A stretch of DNA of 64,000 nt from Pedobacter sp. D749 (GTDB lineage: Bacteria; Bacteroidota; Bacteroidia; Sphingobacteriales; Sphingobacteriaceae): assembly GCF_019317285.1 (NCBI RefSeq), contig NZ_CP079218.1, positions 372,001-436,000 of the forward strand. The letters run 5' to 3'. The position numbers were made by a program, and so were the translations under genes. The notes beneath the pieces were generated by a model. That model searched no databases, had not been told where the DNA came from, and worked only from the letters and a program-made list of their open reading frames with translations. This document shows positions 63,958 to 64,000 of this stretch, piece by piece (the first letter of the stretch is position 1; the number at the start of each line of letters is the position of its first letter).

Positions 63958-64000
63958 TTATTTATTCTGCACCGGATACAGCTTCGCCACCTCAGTCACA
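63958..64000 (-). CDS. C-terminal end of an unidentified gene, partial
   Basis: On the minus strand the right edge encodes VTEVAKLYPVQNK followed by TAA at 63960-63958, 24 bases before the asnB start. This short reading frame probably belongs to the next gene of the same cluster, since spacing and direction match. With only 13 residues no family can be named. Confidence 0.4.
   Translation of the reverse strand, partial: VTEVAKLYPVQNK

Noticed and set aside
1..64000. tRNA, rRNA or riboswitch genes
   Set aside because: No cloverleaf or known conserved RNA sequence was noticed on reading both strands; a dedicated search was not possible.

Overview
The window looks like chromosomal DNA of a Bacteroidota bacterium, most likely a Sphingobacteriaceae member close to Pedobacter. 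The evidence is a SusC/SusD pair with a hybrid two-component regulator, lipoproteins with an SxxC or GC lipobox followed by KK, many GH43/GH2/GH92 enzymes, AT-rich intergenic DNA, and several families of short hairpin repeats between genes. The genus is an inference; no rRNA or tRNA gene was seen.

Region 1 (1-15,536) is a polysaccharide utilisation locus. It starts with the N-terminal end of a hybrid two-component sensor on the minus strand. A repeat-filled gap of about 1.9 kb follows, holding 2.7 tandem copies of a ~393-bp unit. On the plus strand come SusC, SusD, a DUF3823 lipoprotein, two GH43 enzymes, a GH5-like enzyme, a GH2 enzyme and a third GH43 gene broken by one in-frame TAG. The enzyme set points to an arabinose- or xylose-containing plant polysaccharide: the sensor would detect released oligosaccharides, SusCD would import them, and the secreted enzymes would trim the chains.

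Region 2 (15,537-33,580) is mixed housekeeping and accessory DNA: an unknown membrane protein, a GNAT acetyltransferase, a MOSC protein next to an MscS channel, several small lipoproteins, a PRC-barrel protein, a divergent GH92 enzyme, a GIN-domain protein, an MFS transporter, dipeptidase E and an orphan histidine kinase. Three good terminators and several repeat hairpins lie here.

Region 3 (33,597-63,933, all on the minus strand) is a surface-glycan biosynthesis cluster of about 30 kb, read from asparagine synthase at the right end to an acetyltransferase and terminator at the left. In order of reading it has asnB, a GT4, an ABC exporter pair (permease, then ATPase with a Wzt-like C-terminal domain), methyltransferase-like proteins, a GT11 fucosyltransferase, GT2 enzymes, a cupin/methyltransferase/aminotransferase sugar-modifying set, many GT2 and GT4 enzymes, a GT10 fucosyltransferase, an acyltransferase, a full and a truncated FkbM methyltransferase, a Wzy-like membrane protein, and an exosortase-family protein with its Cys/Arg/His residues in place. 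Genes are packed with overlaps or very short gaps, apart from one decayed stretch at 54,960-55,442. The cluster carries scars of recent rearrangement: a ~377-bp partial duplication, a glycosyltransferase remnant with an internal deletion, and a frameshifted relic. The most unusual feature is the joining of an exosortase and a Wzy-like protein with an ABC-type glycan exporter in one operon-like array.
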